A DNA stretch of 27,278 nt from NCBI GenBank assembly GCA_046081125.1, contig JBJTVH010000009.1:1-27278 (forward strand). The letters run 5' to 3'. Positions 9,055-15,599 of this stretch are shown one piece after another. The first letter of the stretch is position 1. Each line of letters opens with the position of its first letter. The notes beneath the pieces are model-generated. The model saw only the letters and a program-made list of their open reading frames with translations, made no database searches and was not told where the DNA came from. Position numbers and translations under genes: made by a program. The DNA comes from JBEIFW01 sp046081125. GTDB taxonomy: Bacteria; Actinomycetota; Acidimicrobiia; Acidimicrobiales; Ilumatobacteraceae.

Positions 9055-9961
9055 ACGCCTGGCGGATCAGCGTGGGCAGGCCGCTCGAACGCACCCGGTC
9101 CGCATCCTCGCGGTATTTGAGGACGGTGCCGAGCGTGGCCGACACCGCAGCCTCGTCGAGGTGGGCCCGCCCGAGCAGGGCCAACGACGTCGCCCAGTCG
9201 ATCGTCTCGGCGACGCCGGGCGGCTTGTAGAGACCCATCGACCGCATCGCCTCCACCGCCGCCGCCACCTCTCGGGCCAACCGCTCGCCGGCCGCCGGGA
9301 CGCGCAACCGCACGATCGCCACCTCGCGCTCGAAATCCGGGTGCTCGATCCAGTGGTAGAGGCAGCGGCGCTTCAAGGCGTCGTGCACGTCGCGCGTGCG
9401 GTTCGACGTGAGGACGGCCAGCGGCGGCCGCTCGGCCCGGAAGGTGCCGAGCTCGGGCACGGTGACCTGGTAGTCGGACAGCACCTCGAGCAGGAACGCT
9501 TCGAACTCGTCGTCGGCCCGGTCGACCTCGTCGATCAACAGGATCGGCGCCGGGCCCTCCCGCTCGGCCACGGCGCGAAGGATCGGACGCTTGACCAGGA
9601 AACGCTCGGAGTAGAGCTCGGCTTCCAGCGCCGCCACCGACTCGCCCCGGGCCGTGCCGGCGGCCTCGGCGGCACGCAGGTGCAGCAACTGACGCGAGTA
9701 GTCCCACTCGTAGACGGCCTGCGCCGCGTCGATCCCCTCGTAGCACTGCAGGCGGATCAACTCGCCACCGGTCCAGCGTGCGAGCACCTTGGCGAGCTCG
9801 GTCTTTCCGACACCGGCCTCGCCTTCGAGCAGCAACGGGCGACCGAGCCGCATCGCGAGGAACACCGCCGTGGCGAGGCCCTCGTCGGGAAGGTAGTCGT
9901 GGGCGGCGAGGGCGGCGGCGACCTCGCCGACGTCGGCGGGACCGCTGGCGGGAACAGACAT
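9032..9961 (-). CDS. MoxR-family AAA+ ATPase, CoxD-like
   Basis: A 309-residue AAA+ ATPase. Walker A is GEAGVGKT (about 47-54), Walker B is LLIDEVD (about 141-147), and sensor 1 is the LTSNRTRD segment. Family knowledge says MoxR ATPases pair with VWA proteins to remodel or mature a client complex, and the downstream overlapping VWA gene fits this exactly. The ATG at 9961 is chosen over an upstream in-frame ATG at 10042 because the longer form would run into the lipoprotein gene, and because a TAACCT hexamer lies 8 nt before it, as expected for a leaderless transcript. No Shine-Dalgarno is visible. Confidence 0.9.
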   Translation of the reverse strand: MSVPASGPADVGEVAAALAAHDYLPDEGLATAVFLAMRLGRPLLLEGEAGVGKTELAKVLARWTGGELIRLQCYEGIDAAQAVYEWDYSRQLLHLRAAEAAGTARGESVAALEAELYSERFLVKRPILRAVAEREGPAPILLIDEVDRADDEFEAFLLEVLSDYQVTVPELGTFRAERPPLAVLTSNRTRDVHDALKRRCLYHWIEHPDFEREVAIVRLRVPAAGERLAREVAAAVEAMRSMGLYKPPGVAETIDWATSLALLGRAHLDEAAVSATLGTVLKYREDADRVRSSGLPTLIRQAYDRSGAG

Positions 9962-9969
9962 CGGTGCCG

Positions 9970-9975
9970 AGGTTA
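9970..9975 (-). promoter_or_regulatory. Possible -10 hexamer (TAACCT) of the MoxR-VWA pair
   Basis: TAACCT on the minus strand ends 8 nt before the MoxR ATG. No Shine-Dalgarno lies between them. It fits a leaderless transcript starting at or next to the start codon. No clear -35 element is seen. Confidence 0.35.
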
Positions 9976-9992
9976 CGGCGCTGCGCCCCGGC

Positions 9993-10724
9993 TCACCCCG
10001 TCCGGCCCCGCAACCGGGACGCAGCGGCCGCGACGGCCGCATCGAGCCGGCCGGACTCCGCGCTGTCGAGCGCCAGGATCAGCACGTCGTCGCCCTGTTG
10101 GAGCACGACGATCGTCCACCACGTCCCGGCAGCACGGTCCGTGACCTTGACGAAGACCTGCGCACCGCCGGTGTTGGGACCGACCGTCGAATCGGCGGTG
10201 AATCGCTTGCCGTCGGTGTCGGTCCAGGTGCACGGCAGGGTCACCCCGGTGACCGCGGCCAACCGGCCGGCACCGCCGCCTGCGCCGTAGCGCTCGGCGC
10301 GTACGAGCAGCGTCGGTGACCCGCTGTCGGTCTGGCGCCAGGCGGTCGTCGCCGTCGAGGTCGGGGCCGGTGCGCCCGGGTTGCGCCCGCACCAGTTCGG
10401 CACGGTCGACGTCGTGGCGTCGTTCGGAGCGGCCGGGAACGGCCCGGCGTCCTTCCAGCCGGACCCGAACGGCCCCCGGGCCAGGAGCGACGGCGGCGGG
10501 GTGGGCGCCGCCGCCGTCGTCGGGGCGGCGGCGGCGCTGGTCGAGGAACCGACGACGGTCACCTTGGTCGGCAGCGTGACCGGCGTCGTCGCCGCCGCGA
10601 CCGTGGTCGAGCCGGCCGAACTCGAGGTGGTCGCCGCGTCGTCGCCGGACCCGATGACCAGACCGCAGCCCGGCACGGTGAGCACGGCGGTCACGGCGAG
10701 CACCCACGGTCGCATGGCCGCCAT
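9993..10724 (-). CDS. Putative lipoprotein, function unknown
   Basis: A 243-residue exported protein. The N-terminus has a short hydrophobic core and a lipobox-like VPGC with Cys20 as the predicted lipidated residue. A Thr/Ser/Ala/Pro-rich linker (about 28-78) follows, then a compact domain with two cysteines (in PNWCGRN and LPCTW) that may form a disulfide. The C-terminal part (WWTIVVLQQGDDVLIL) resembles in style the PknH-like sensor domains of actinobacterial lipoproteins, but I cannot assign a family. It lies 34 bp after the FKBP gene and 31 bp before the MoxR gene on the same strand. ATG at 10715 is an alternative start. Confidence 0.75.
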   Translation of the reverse strand: MAAMRPWVLAVTAVLTVPGCGLVIGSGDDAATTSSSAGSTTVAAATTPVTLPTKVTVVGSSTSAAAAPTTAAAPTPPPSLLARGPFGSGWKDAGPFPAAPNDATTSTVPNWCGRNPGAPAPTSTATTAWRQTDSGSPTLLVRAERYGAGGGAGRLAAVTGVTLPCTWTDTDGKRFTADSTVGPNTGGAQVFVKVTDRAAGTWWTIVVLQQGDDVLILALDSAESGRLDAAVAAAASRLRGRTG

Positions 10725-10758
10725 CGTCGCGTCCCGGTGCCGGGCGCGGGGGGATGGG

Positions 10759-11136
10759 TCAGCGAACGTCGACGAGGTCGACGACGAACACGAGCGTCTC
10801 GCCGCCCTTGATCACCCCGCCGGCGCCGCGGCTGCCGTACCCGAGATGCGCAGGAATGGTCAGGCGGCGACGGCCGCCGACCCGCATACCGGCGACCCCC
10901 CGATCCCAGCCGGCGATCACCTCACCGGCCCCGAGCCGGAAATCGAACGTGCTGCGCCGGTCCCACGAGGCGTCGAACTGCCGCCCGGTCGACCACGCGA
11001 CCCCGACGTAATGAACCACGACCGACCGACCCGACACCGCCTCGGCTCCCTCACCGACCGCGAGGTCCTCCACCTCGAGATCGGCGGGCGGATCGCCGGC
11101 GGGGATGGTGACGTCAGGTTTGGACGCAGCGGTCAT
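10759..11136 (-). CDS. FKBP-type peptidyl-prolyl cis-trans isomerase
   Basis: A 125-residue single-domain FKBP. The conserved stretches are all present: VVVHYVG, FDASWDR, F.LGAGEVIAGWD.GVAGM, VGGRRRLTIP, LGYGSRGAGG, and TLVFVVDL. It catalyses proline isomerisation and acts as a folding helper. There is no signal peptide, so it is likely cytoplasmic. The ATG at 11136 starts MTAASKPDV; the upstream open frame to 11196 has no supporting signal. TACGGT ends 8 nt before the ATG, which suggests a leaderless message. It leads a leftward run of genes with the lipoprotein next, and diverges from the TetR gene with 94 bp between the starts. Confidence 0.93.
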   Translation of the reverse strand: MTAASKPDVTIPAGDPPADLEVEDLAVGEGAEAVSGRSVVVHYVGVAWSTGRQFDASWDRRSTFDFRLGAGEVIAGWDRGVAGMRVGGRRRLTIPAHLGYGSRGAGGVIKGGETLVFVVDLVDVR

Positions 11137-11144
11137 GGGCCGGC

Positions 11145-11150
11145 ACCGTA
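11145..11150 (-). promoter_or_regulatory. Possible -10 hexamer (TACGGT) of the FKBP gene
   Basis: TACGGT on the minus strand ends 8 nt before the FKBP ATG, without an intervening ribosome site. The same hexamer precedes the cyclase gene at 15557. It is suggestive of leaderless transcription. Confidence 0.35.
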
Positions 11151-11230
11151 ACCCGGCACCGTCCCGGGACGGGCGAGCGCCGAGAACCCGCAGCAAGAGG
11201 GTGGTGCAACCGGCAGACGACGGCGCGAAG

Positions 11231-11845
11231 ATGTTTCGGATGGTGGAAAGACGTTCGAAATCCGAGCGGACACGAGAACGAATACTCGATGCCGCAGCGG
11301 TGGTGTTCGGCGGTCAGGGCTATCTCGCCCGGCTCGTCGACATCGCCGAGCGGGCAGGCATCCAGACCGGCAGTCTCTACTACCACTTCGAAAATCGGGA
11401 CGACCTCGTGCGCGAGGTGCTCCGGCTCGGGGTGGACACGACGTGGGCCCACGTGCGCAGCGAGGTCGATGCCCTCCCTTCGAGTGCGTCGAGCATCGAT
11501 CGGCTCCGCGCCGCGATCCGCGCCCATGCCATGGCGGTGCTCGTCGTGAGCCCGTACGCGTGGGCCCGCGCCCGCATCGCCGGCCAAGCGCCGGCCGCGA
11601 TCGGCGCCGAGCACCGCGCCCACCACGCCCGCTACGCCGACTACATCGGATCACTGGTGCACGACGCCCACAGCGACGGCCACCTGCGCGCCGAAGTCGA
11701 TCCGTACGTCGCCACCATGCTCGTGCTCGGCGCGCTGTCGTGGACCACGGAATGGTTCGATGCGAACGGCACGATCCCCGCAGGGGACGTCGCGGACCAC
11801 GCCGTGCGGATCACACTCGACGGCATCGCCCAACCCCCGGCCTGA
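11231..11845 (+). CDS. TetR-family transcriptional regulator
   Basis: A 204-residue TetR regulator. The N-terminal DNA-binding domain has ERTRERILDAAAVVFGGQGY and a helix-turn-helix around 34-53 (DIAERAGIQTGSLYYHF). The C-terminal ligand domain is TetR-like with no recognised ligand motif. The start at ATG 11231 (MFRMVERR) is chosen; ATG 11240 is close and equally possible, with GAAG nine nt before it. It is followed at 49 bp by the luciferase-like oxidoreductase and diverges from the FKBP gene, so either could be a target. A role in controlling the nearby oxygenase cluster is only a guess. Confidence 0.9.
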   Translation: MFRMVERRSKSERTRERILDAAAVVFGGQGYLARLVDIAERAGIQTGSLYYHFENRDDLVREVLRLGVDTTWAHVRSEVDALPSSASSIDRLRAAIRAHAMAVLVVSPYAWARARIAGQAPAAIGAEHRAHHARYADYIGSLVHDAHSDGHLRAEVDPYVATMLVLGALSWTTEWFDANGTIPAGDVADHAVRITLDGIAQPPA

Positions 11846-11852
11846 CGGGTCC

Positions 11853-11858
11853 TAGCCT
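11853..11858 (+). promoter_or_regulatory. Possible -10 hexamer (TAGCCT) of the luciferase-like gene
   Basis: TAGCCT lies 36 nt before the ATG at 11895, which also has a strong ribosome site (GGGAGGGG). This gives a conventional leader of about 30 nt. No convincing -35 is seen. Confidence 0.3.
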
Positions 11859-11894
11859 CACCGATTGCGCCGGCGAGGCGCTGGGAGGGGGGCC

Positions 11895-12950
11895 ATGACC
11901 ACGATCGGTGCCGTCGAGCGCGTCCGAGGGGTGCGTCACTGGGCTGCGCTGGGCGCCGGGCCCCTGCCTGCGGTCCGGACGAACCTCGACCGGCTCACCG
12001 ATCGGGGGATCACCGGGGTGGTCGTGCCCCAGGTGCTGACCCCGCCGTGGGCCACGCTCGGTGTCGCCGCCGCCTGCAGCGACCTGGAGTTGGCCACCGG
12101 GATCGCGCTTGCCTTCGTGCGCAGTCCGCTCGAGACGGCCACGGCCGCGCTCGATCTCGACCGGCTGTCCGGGGGCCGGTTCACCCTCGGTCTCGGCAGC
12201 AGCATCCGGGCCTGGAACGTCGACCGCTACGGGGTCGCCTACGACCGCCCCGTCGCCCGCCTGCGCGAACTCGTCGGGCTGGTGCGACGGCTGGTGAGCG
12301 CCGACGAGCAGTCGTCGGTCGGCCGATTCGAAGGCGAGTTCTACTCGCTCGACCTGCGTGGCGTGACTCTTCAACCGCCCGTCGGGGCGCGGGTCCCTGT
12401 CTCCTTGGCCCCGTTGCGGGCCCCGATGACGCAGCTCGCCGCCGAGCTCGCCGACGGGATCCTCGGCCACCCGATCTGGTCGCCCCGGTGGATCACCACC
12501 GAGGTGGCCGACGCCGTGGAGCGGGGGCTGGCACGTGCCGGGCGGTCGCGCCACGAGGTCCGGATCACGGCGTGGCTCCGAGTGATCGTCACCGACGACC
12601 GGGCCCAGGGCCTGACCGATGCGAAGGCCGGACTGCCGTTCTACGTGCTCCCCCAGTACGACTCGTACTTCGTCGACCACGGCCTGGGCGACGACGCCGC
12701 CGCAGTCCAACGCGCCGTCGCCGGCGGCGCACCGCCCGCCGCGCAGGCCGCTGCCGTGTCCGACGCGCTGGCCGACACCCTGGTGCTGGTCGGGACGCTC
12801 GACGAGGTCGCGGAGCGGATCGCCCCCGTGCTCGACGTGGTCGACGACCTCTGCCTGAGCGTGCCGCCGGGCATCCCGGGCGAGCGGGCCCGGGCCTACG
12901 ACGCAGCCCTCGCCGCGCTGCTCCCCGGGGCCGCATCGCCACTTCGGTAA
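11895..12950 (+). CDS. Luciferase-like (LLM) F420-type oxidoreductase
   Basis: A 351-residue luciferase-like monooxygenase or F420-dependent oxidoreductase. It shows the barrel pattern of the family: GITGVVVPQV, a LATGIALAF strand, the A.DLDRLSGGRFTLGLG signature, the GV.YDRPVARLREL segment, and a VSLAPLRAPMTQLAAELADG segment. The C-terminal LVGTLDEVAERIA matches the family end. It probably reduces or oxidises a small organic substrate with F420 or FMN; which cofactor is used cannot be decided by eye. GGGAGGGG stands four nt before the ATG. It ends convergent to the selenoprotein gene. Confidence 0.9.
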   Translation: MTTIGAVERVRGVRHWAALGAGPLPAVRTNLDRLTDRGITGVVVPQVLTPPWATLGVAAACSDLELATGIALAFVRSPLETATAALDLDRLSGGRFTLGLGSSIRAWNVDRYGVAYDRPVARLRELVGLVRRLVSADEQSSVGRFEGEFYSLDLRGVTLQPPVGARVPVSLAPLRAPMTQLAAELADGILGHPIWSPRWITTEVADAVERGLARAGRSRHEVRITAWLRVIVTDDRAQGLTDAKAGLPFYVLPQYDSYFVDHGLGDDAAAVQRAVAGGAPPAAQAAAVSDALADTLVLVGTLDEVAERIAPVLDVVDDLCLSVPPGIPGERARAYDAALAALLPGAASPLR

Positions 12951-12977
12951 CGTCGCTTGGCGAACCGAGGGGGCCAC

Positions 12978-13028
12978 ATGATCCTCGGGTTCGGCTCCGC
13001 CCGGCACGTGGCACCGCACCGCGCCTGA
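12978..13028 (+). CDS. Tiny ORF with promoter-like and ribosome-site signals (16 aa)
   Basis: A 16-codon ORF starts at ATG 12978 with GAGGGGG five nt upstream and TAACGT at 12948-12953 as a possible -10. It encodes a short peptide starting MILGFGSARH and ends seven bp before the convergent selenoprotein gene. It may be the stub of a gene cut off when neighbouring DNA arrived, a short leader, or chance. I know no family for it. Confidence 0.2.
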   Translation: MILGFGSARHVAPHRA

Positions 13029-13034
13029 ACGGGG

Positions 13035-13553
13035 TCAGCTCCCGAGCAGGCGCGCCGCTTGCCCGGCTGCGTCGCGCGCCCGGGCCTCGAGCGCAGCGTC
13101 CCCGGCCGAGGAGATCGGATGGTCGATCACCACGAAGCCGAAACCGGGCGCGCCGAGCGCAACCGCCATCAAGGCTGCGCCGTCGGCGAACGCGCTCGTC
13201 ATGATCGCGACCGCGGGCACCCCGGACCGTTCGGCGCTCACGGCGTCGTGCACACTGCACGACGAGCAGCTGCCTCAATCGCCCACGCCGGTGAACACCA
13301 CCGCCCACCGGACCGCCTCGTCGAGCAACTCGGTCTCGGCCGGCGCCGAGTAGTTCGCCTTGGTGCGCACCACCACCTCGGCCACCCCCCACTCGTCGCG
13401 CAGGATCCGGCCGAGATGGGCGAAGAACGGCTTCGTCCCCGCCTTGCCGTTCGAGACGATCCCGACCGTCGCCCCCCGGAGCAACCCAGGGCGCGGCGCG
13501 AGCACGAGGCGTTCGGCATCGGCTTCGAAGCCGGGATCGAGCACAGTGATCAT
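13035..13553 (-). CDS. UGSC-type selenoprotein (in-frame TGA = Sec93)
   Basis: A 172-residue protein with one in-frame TGA at codon 93 (13277-13275). A plain ORF scan splits it into two pieces. The reading around the TGA is VFTGVGD-U-GSCSSC, so the Sec is in a U-x-x-C redox motif followed by C-x-x-C. Downstream the frame stays open for 79 residues with normal protein texture (GVPAVAIMTSAFADGAA, FGFVVIDHP). A bSECIS-like hairpin sits directly after the TGA. ATG 13553 is chosen because GGAGGG lies six nt upstream and MITVLDPGF is a sensible start; ATG 13592 would overlap the gene before. The motif fits the family I remember as UGSC (seleno)proteins, whose function is not established. The fold looks alpha/beta. 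It is the last gene of a three-gene operon. Decoding would need selA, selB, selC and selD, none of which is in the window. Confidence 0.82.
13245..13277 (-). promoter_or_regulatory. bSECIS-like selenocysteine insertion hairpin
   Basis: Minus strand: after the TGA (13277-13275) come 11 nt, then GTCGTGC (13263-13257), loop AGTGT (13256-13252), and the exact complement GCACGAC (13251-13245). The A-T of the loop can pair too, giving an 8-bp stem and a GUG loop. The G of the apical GU is the 20th nt after the TGA, inside the spacing known for bacterial SECIS elements (about 16-37 nt). GCTC (13267-13264) can pair with GAGC (13239-13236), extending the stem with a 5-nt bulge. A SelB-binding role is inferred. 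Confidence 0.75.
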
Positions 13554-13572
13554 CGAGGGCCCTCCGGGACGG

Positions 13573-14616
13573 TCAACAGTCGAAGCAGGCACCGACGCCG
13601 ACGGTGACGGCGGCGGACTTGGGGCCGAGCCACGGCGGGATCACCGCCGCGAACCCGCCGGCGTCCCCGCCGGCAGCCACCACGAGCAGGTGTTCGGGGG
13701 TCGGGAGGGCCCGGTACTCGACGTTGCGGTTGGCGTCGTTCACGACCGCCTGCTTCCCGACCCGGTCCCAGTCGCCCCGGCGCACCACTGCACGCTCATG
13801 GACGTAGGCGCGCACGTCGGCCTTCGACCAGCCGGCGTCGTGGAACACCGACCGCAACTGGGGCGGGACCACCAGCGCATAGTTCCCGGGCCAGATCGAA
13901 TAGTGGAGCATCACGGCCCGGATCTCGGCCACGACGGTGTCGAGCACCTCGGTCGGGTCGGTCGTCCACTCGTTCATGACCTGCCGCGGGCCCGACGCGG
14001 CGAACGCCGTCACCGACGAGGTGCCGGCGGGGACCCCCCGTTCGGCACCGAGCGAGAGCCACGGCACTGCGCCCTCCTCGTCCTCGGCCAGGCACCACGA
14101 CAGCTTGCCCGGGTGGCCGAGCGTCGATCGGTCGAGCTCACCGGGGCGAACCTCGAGCTGGTTGCGCAACACCAGCCGAACGGCGCGCCCGATGCATACC
14201 GACGCCCGGTCGGGACCGGCGAGCACCGAATGCGCCGACGACATCCCGAGCTCGTGCCGGACCGGGCCGTTGACGACCAGCAGGATCGCGCAACCTCCCG
14301 TCGACGCCGTCGCCCCGTGGACCAGCAACTCGGGCCGGCACAGCGCATCGACCGCAGCCGCCACCACCGGGAAATCCGGCGGCAAGCATCCGGCGAGCAC
14401 GGCGTTCACCGCCACTTTCTCCGCCGTCAACGGCCGCTGCTTGACCGACTCCACCCCGATCACGAGATCGGGGGGTGCCCCGGCCCACTCGAGCATCGCG
14501 TGCACCCGCTCGGGGGTGGGTGCCACGACCGGCAGCCCATCGGTCCACCCCCGGTCCCGGTAGAACGCCTGGACGTCGTCGGCCTCGACGGCGAACGTGC
14601 GGGCCGACAGCCTCAT
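13573..14616 (-). CDS. Conserved protein with C-terminal CxxC, partner of the selenoprotein
   Basis: A 347-residue cytoplasmic protein without signal peptide. I do not know a named function. Visible features are an N-terminal WTDGLPVVAPT segment, a Gly/Ser/Thr-rich ASTGGCAILLVVNGP stretch, an IGRAVRLVLRNQ helix, a TLGHPGKLSWCLAEDEE motif with a Cys in an acidic loop, and a C-terminal end reading GVGACFDC, a CxxC motif that ends exactly at the stop codon. A C-terminal CxxC is typical of thiol redox exchange or metal binding. Its ATG overlaps the stop codon of the cyclase gene as ATGA (14616-14613), and the selenoprotein starts 19 bp after its stop. Tight coupling suggests the three proteins work together; an electron or selenide exchange between its CxxC and the UGSC motif is inference. 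Confidence 0.82.
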   Translation of the reverse strand: MRLSARTFAVEADDVQAFYRDRGWTDGLPVVAPTPERVHAMLEWAGAPPDLVIGVESVKQRPLTAEKVAVNAVLAGCLPPDFPVVAAAVDALCRPELLVHGATASTGGCAILLVVNGPVRHELGMSSAHSVLAGPDRASVCIGRAVRLVLRNQLEVRPGELDRSTLGHPGKLSWCLAEDEEGAVPWLSLGAERGVPAGTSSVTAFAASGPRQVMNEWTTDPTEVLDTVVAEIRAVMLHYSIWPGNYALVVPPQLRSVFHDAGWSKADVRAYVHERAVVRRGDWDRVGKQAVVNDANRNVEYRALPTPEHLLVVAAGGDAGGFAAVIPPWLGPKSAAVTVGVGACFDC

Positions 14617-15557
14617 CGGATCGCCATCGCATTGCCGGGCGAACCGAGCCCGTCGGGGACGTGCAGCGGCGCCGCCACGAACAAGAACGTCCAACGCTCG
14701 TCGGCAGCACAGGCGGCGGCGAGCGCATCGAGGTCGAACATCTCGCCGAGCGCAAACCCCAACAGCGGCAACAACCGCCGGTGCAGCGACCCGACCGCCG
14801 GGTCGCCCGGGGCCCGCTCGACGGCCGGGTTGTCACACACCAGCGCCGCCGGATGCGCATTCCACAGGAACCGGGCCATGGCCTCGTCGGCCTGCAGACC
14901 GGCGAAACGGGGCTCGATCGCGTAGGCGGCACGGGCGTCGGAGCCGAGCGCCCGGTACGCCGTGACCCAACCGGTGCGCACGCACCACAGATCGCCCACC
15001 CCCGGCGTCACGCGCTGCGCGTCGAGGGTGGCCTGCAGGTCCTCGACGGTGATCGGGCGGGGCTCAAGCGGGTCGTAACCCGGGTCGTCGGCCGCGAGCC
15101 GGGCCGCCACGTCGAGCAGGATCCCGCGCCCGGCGATGCCGTGGCGCGCCCAATGGTGGATGCCCAGGCCGTTGGGGCCCTCGGTCGGATCCTGCGTGCG
15201 CCCACCCCAGTACCCGTGCTCGCGGCAGCGCACGTGACCGAGCGCGTCCCACTGCGTCGAGCCCTGGGGGTGGAAGTCGTCGAGGTGGTCGTCCATCTCG
15301 TGACGGTTCAACGGCCGGACGTGATGGCGGTAGGGCCGCCGTCCGTACAGCGGCGGGTTCGGCACGTCGAGCGGTAGGTCGAGCGAGTACCGGGCCCCGG
15401 TGACGATCTCACCCCGGGCTGCGGCCACCCGCGTCGCGGTGACGAGATTGATCGAGCCGAGCACGTCGTCGCGTCCCCACACGTCCCACGCGTGGCGCAT
15501 CCCGAGCCCGGGCACCTCGGGCAGTTCGTCGTAGGTCGGCAGCCCCTCGTCGGCCAT
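14613..15557 (-). CDS. Cyclase-family (kynurenine formamidase-like) metal hydrolase
   Basis: A 314-residue member of the cyclase family (PF04199 type). The metal site is visible as STQWDALGH at 100-108 (Asp104, His108), a variant of the HxGTHxDxxxH motif seen in many bacterial and fungal members. Further family features are DPTEGPNGLGIHHW, an arginine-rich RRPYRHH segment, the DLWCVRTGW stretch and the ALVCDNPAVE segment with a Glu near the metal site. It probably hydrolyses an amide, lactone or ester of a small molecule. The ATG at 15557 gives MADEGLPTYDELPEVPG, with TACGGT six nt upstream and no ribosome site, so the message may be leaderless. It is first in the selenoprotein operon and diverges from the CapA-like gene with 42 bp between. 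Confidence 0.9.
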   Translation of the reverse strand: MADEGLPTYDELPEVPGLGMRHAWDVWGRDDVLGSINLVTATRVAAARGEIVTGARYSLDLPLDVPNPPLYGRRPYRHHVRPLNRHEMDDHLDDFHPQGSTQWDALGHVRCREHGYWGGRTQDPTEGPNGLGIHHWARHGIAGRGILLDVAARLAADDPGYDPLEPRPITVEDLQATLDAQRVTPGVGDLWCVRTGWVTAYRALGSDARAAYAIEPRFAGLQADEAMARFLWNAHPAALVCDNPAVERAPGDPAVGSLHRRLLPLLGFALGEMFDLDALAAACAADERWTFLFVAAPLHVPDGLGSPGNAMAIR

Positions 15558-15563
15558 CGTCGG

Positions 15564-15569
15564 ACCGTA
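15564..15569 (-). promoter_or_regulatory. Possible -10 hexamer (TACGGT) of the selenoprotein operon
   Basis: TACGGT on the minus strand ends six nt before the ATG at 15557. It abuts the 18-bp palindrome on its upstream side. This is the best candidate for the operon promoter, giving a leaderless or near-leaderless message. Confidence 0.4.
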
Positions 15570-15587
15570 CCCCCCGCCGGCGGGGGG
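15570..15587. promoter_or_regulatory. 18-bp perfect palindrome in a divergent promoter region
   Basis: CCCCCCGCC followed by its exact complement GGCGGGGGG. It lies in the 42 bp between the cyclase gene (leftward) and the CapA-like gene (rightward), right against the putative -10 of the leftward operon. A repressor site in the promoter spacer is plausible. A simple GC-rich hairpin by chance is the main alternative. Confidence 0.4.
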
Positions 15588-15599
15588 CAGACTCGCGTC

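Noticed and set aside
13573..13575. The TGA that ends the CxxC protein as a second selenocysteine codon
   Set aside because: It follows CFDC directly, the reading beyond it is not protein-like, no GU-loop hairpin follows, and the next gene's ribosome site lies there.
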